Part shown: positions 62,959-64,000 of the stretch, piece by piece | Position numbering within the stretch: the stretch's first letter is position 1 | How the letters are laid out: every line of letters begins with the position of its first letter | From: Ktedonobacter sp. SOSP1-85 | GTDB taxonomy: Bacteria; Chloroflexota; Ktedonobacteria; Ktedonobacterales; Ktedonobacteraceae | Direction of reading: 5' to 3' | NCBI RefSeq assembly: GCF_016587415.1 | Contig: NZ_BNJI01000001.1 | Span: forward strand, 2,023,501 to 2,087,500 | Length of the DNA stretch: 64,000 nt | Position numbers and translations under genes: made by a program | Notes under the pieces: model-generated | Seen by the model: the letters and a program-made list of their open reading frames with translations, nothing else | Told to the model about the DNA's origin: nothing | The model's database searches: none

Positions 62959-63525
62959 GTGTTCAAGGTGATAGACGAAACCATCATTCTACGTGCGCAG
63001 AAAGGCGATTCTCGGGCTTTTCAACAGATCGTTGAGAAGTACCATGGACTCACCTGGCGCACTGCTCGTGTTCTCCTCGGAAACTCGACGCTGGTGGAGG
63101 ATATCTTGCAGGAGGCCTGGATCGATGTCTGGCGAGGCTTACCACGCCTCCAGAATCGCCAGACCTTCCGTTCCTGGTTACTGACTGTGGTCGCTAATCG
63201 CTGTCGAATGACGTTCCGTCGTTCCGTTCCGATGACAGTGTCCATGGAAACTGAGCCAGATGTGCTGTTGTTGCCGAGTGAGATCGAGGATGCCCTCGAA
63301 CAGATTATGCGCCAAGAAATGTCCGTGGATCTCCAGGCGGCTCTGGGGATGCTCCCAGCCGATCAGCGGCGGGTGCTGGAACTGCGCTATTTTGCCGATC
63401 TGGAACTAAGCGAGATAGCCGAAGTAACCTCTCTGCCTCTGGGTACGGTAAAATCGCGTCTGCATCGGGCGACCAATGCCCTTCGTACACTGTTGCAAGT
63501 CAAGAAGGAGAAGCTTTTTCTATGA
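62959..63525 (+). CDS. ECF-type RNA polymerase sigma factor
   Basis: A 188-aa sigma-70-family factor of the extracytoplasmic-function group. Region 2 (about 10-85) includes D-S-R-A-F-Q-Q-I-V-E-K-Y and L-V-E-D-I-L-Q-E-A-W-I-D-V-W-R. Region 4 (about 125-180) includes L-P-A-D-Q-R-R-V-L-E-L-R-Y-F and the HTH L-S-E-I-A-E-V-T-S-L-P-L-G-T-V-K-S-R. Region 3 is absent, as expected. The start is GTG at 62959; the ribosome site is weak. Its stop overlaps the ATG of the next gene by four bases, the classical sigma/anti-sigma arrangement. Confidence 0.93.
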   Translation: MFKVIDETIILRAQKGDSRAFQQIVEKYHGLTWRTARVLLGNSTLVEDILQEAWIDVWRGLPRLQNRQTFRSWLLTVVANRCRMTFRRSVPMTVSMETEPDVLLLPSEIEDALEQIMRQEMSVDLQAALGMLPADQRRVLELRYFADLELSEIAEVTSLPLGTVKSRLHRATNALRTLLQVKKEKLFL

Positions 63526-64000
63526 ATATGCCTGTTCAAGATCTGGAACAGCAGCTGCGCAGCCATTATCAGCAGGAGATGGGCGAGCCATCGCCTTCCT
63601 CCGCTCTCTGGCGGCAAATCGCTGATCGCTTGCCCACGCAAACTCCACAGCAACAGCGGCTGGCCTGGTGGCAGCGCTGGCTCTCGGCGTTCTCTGCGCC
63701 CAGCGCCTCACCGTCTGCGCCCCGTCGAGCACCGGCCCGCCTGGTGGCTGCCTGTTCACTGATGCTGGGAGCACTGCTGCTCGTCTCCGGCCTGGCCTAT
63801 ACGGCCATCGCGTTCAGCTCTTCGCAGACCCGGACCCGCGTGGCAAACCGTCCCATGGCTTCGCAGGCCAACACGGATGTGCTGCTCTCACAACTGCTGA
63901 CGAGCACAAAACAGCCAGTCACCCAACAAGCGCTGCGCTACAATCTGTTCACTAATCTCAATCTGGCCCAAAAAGCTGGTTCTGACACGGTGAAGCTGCA
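63522..64000 (+). CDS. Probable membrane anti-sigma factor, cut by window end
   Basis: About 159 residues are visible before the window ends. A cytoplasmic N-terminal part of about 75 residues (helical, Gln/Trp-rich) is followed by one transmembrane helix (about 78-98) and the start of an extracytoplasmic region. No zinc-binding HxxxCxxC motif is present. Translational coupling to the ECF factor and the single-pass layout suggest an anti-sigma or signal-sensing partner; this is inferred from position. Confidence 0.7.
   Translation, partial: MNMPVQDLEQQLRSHYQQEMGEPSPSSALWRQIADRLPTQTPQQQRLAWWQRWLSAFSAPSASPSAPRRAPARLVAACSLMLGALLLVSGLAYTAIAFSSSQTRTRVANRPMASQANTDVLLSQLLTSTKQPVTQQALRYNLFTNLNLAQKAGSDTVKL

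Overview
The window looks like a piece of chromosome from a Ktedonobacteria-type Chloroflexota bacterium. This is an inference from gene content: a NB-ARC/TPR/LuxR regulator, a Thermus-type isocitrate dehydrogenase, a tricorn protease homologue, many IS200/IS605-type RNA-guided nuclease genes and a large PKS/NRPS cluster. No rRNA or tRNA gene was seen to fix the taxonomy.

Layout. 1-4.9 kb: envelope-glycan genes on the minus strand (flippase-like membrane protein, UbiA/decaprenylphosphoryl-phosphoribose synthase, GtrA), a Crp/Fnr regulator and an Mrp-type P-loop carrier. 4.9-15.4 kb: four unrelated stand-alone TnpB genes interleaved with xylose isomerase and an acetate/cation symporter pair. 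15.4-31.7 kb: a response-regulator/histidine-kinase fusion, HtpG, a small HTH protein, a 1.7 kb gene-free stretch, folE with a RibD-type reductase, an SDR, an aminotransferase, a sigma-like protein, a frameshifted LuxR regulator, isocitrate dehydrogenase and a lipoprotein. 32-35.4 kb: a sugar ABC importer (binding protein plus two permeases, no ATPase). 35.5-37.2 kb: a complete IS605 element (TnpA+TnpB) abutting a methyltransferase remnant. 37.8-41.9 kb: a cytidylate-kinase-like gene, a 512-aa protein of unknown function, and an IscB element with its upstream omega RNA. 41.9-57.5 kb: a minus-strand lipopeptide-type biosynthetic operon. 58-64 kb: tricorn protease, a small membrane protein, an ECF sigma factor and its probable anti-sigma partner, cut by the window end.

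The biosynthetic operon is the most unusual part. In transcription order it encodes FAAL-ACP-KS-AT-DH(first half), then luciferase-like monooxygenase-DH(second half)-KR-ACP, then C-A(serine-like code)-T followed by two fused KAS III folds, then a type II thioesterase. The dehydratase is divided between two polypeptides with a flavin oxygenase placed at the split. The assembly line ends not in a thioesterase but in an active KAS III joined to a second KAS III fold that has lost its Cys, His and Asn, an arrangement recalling PqsC/PqsB. The inferred product is an oxidised N-acyl-serine-type lipid released by a Claisen, ester-forming or transfer step.

A second theme is RNA-guided nucleases: five TnpB proteins of clearly different lineages (one lacking the usual RuvC-II Glu) plus one IscB lie within 37 kb. 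A third is a recurrent intergenic module, a short GCGCC-TGC-GGCGC hairpin beside a long unique palindrome, seen at six or more gene ends.
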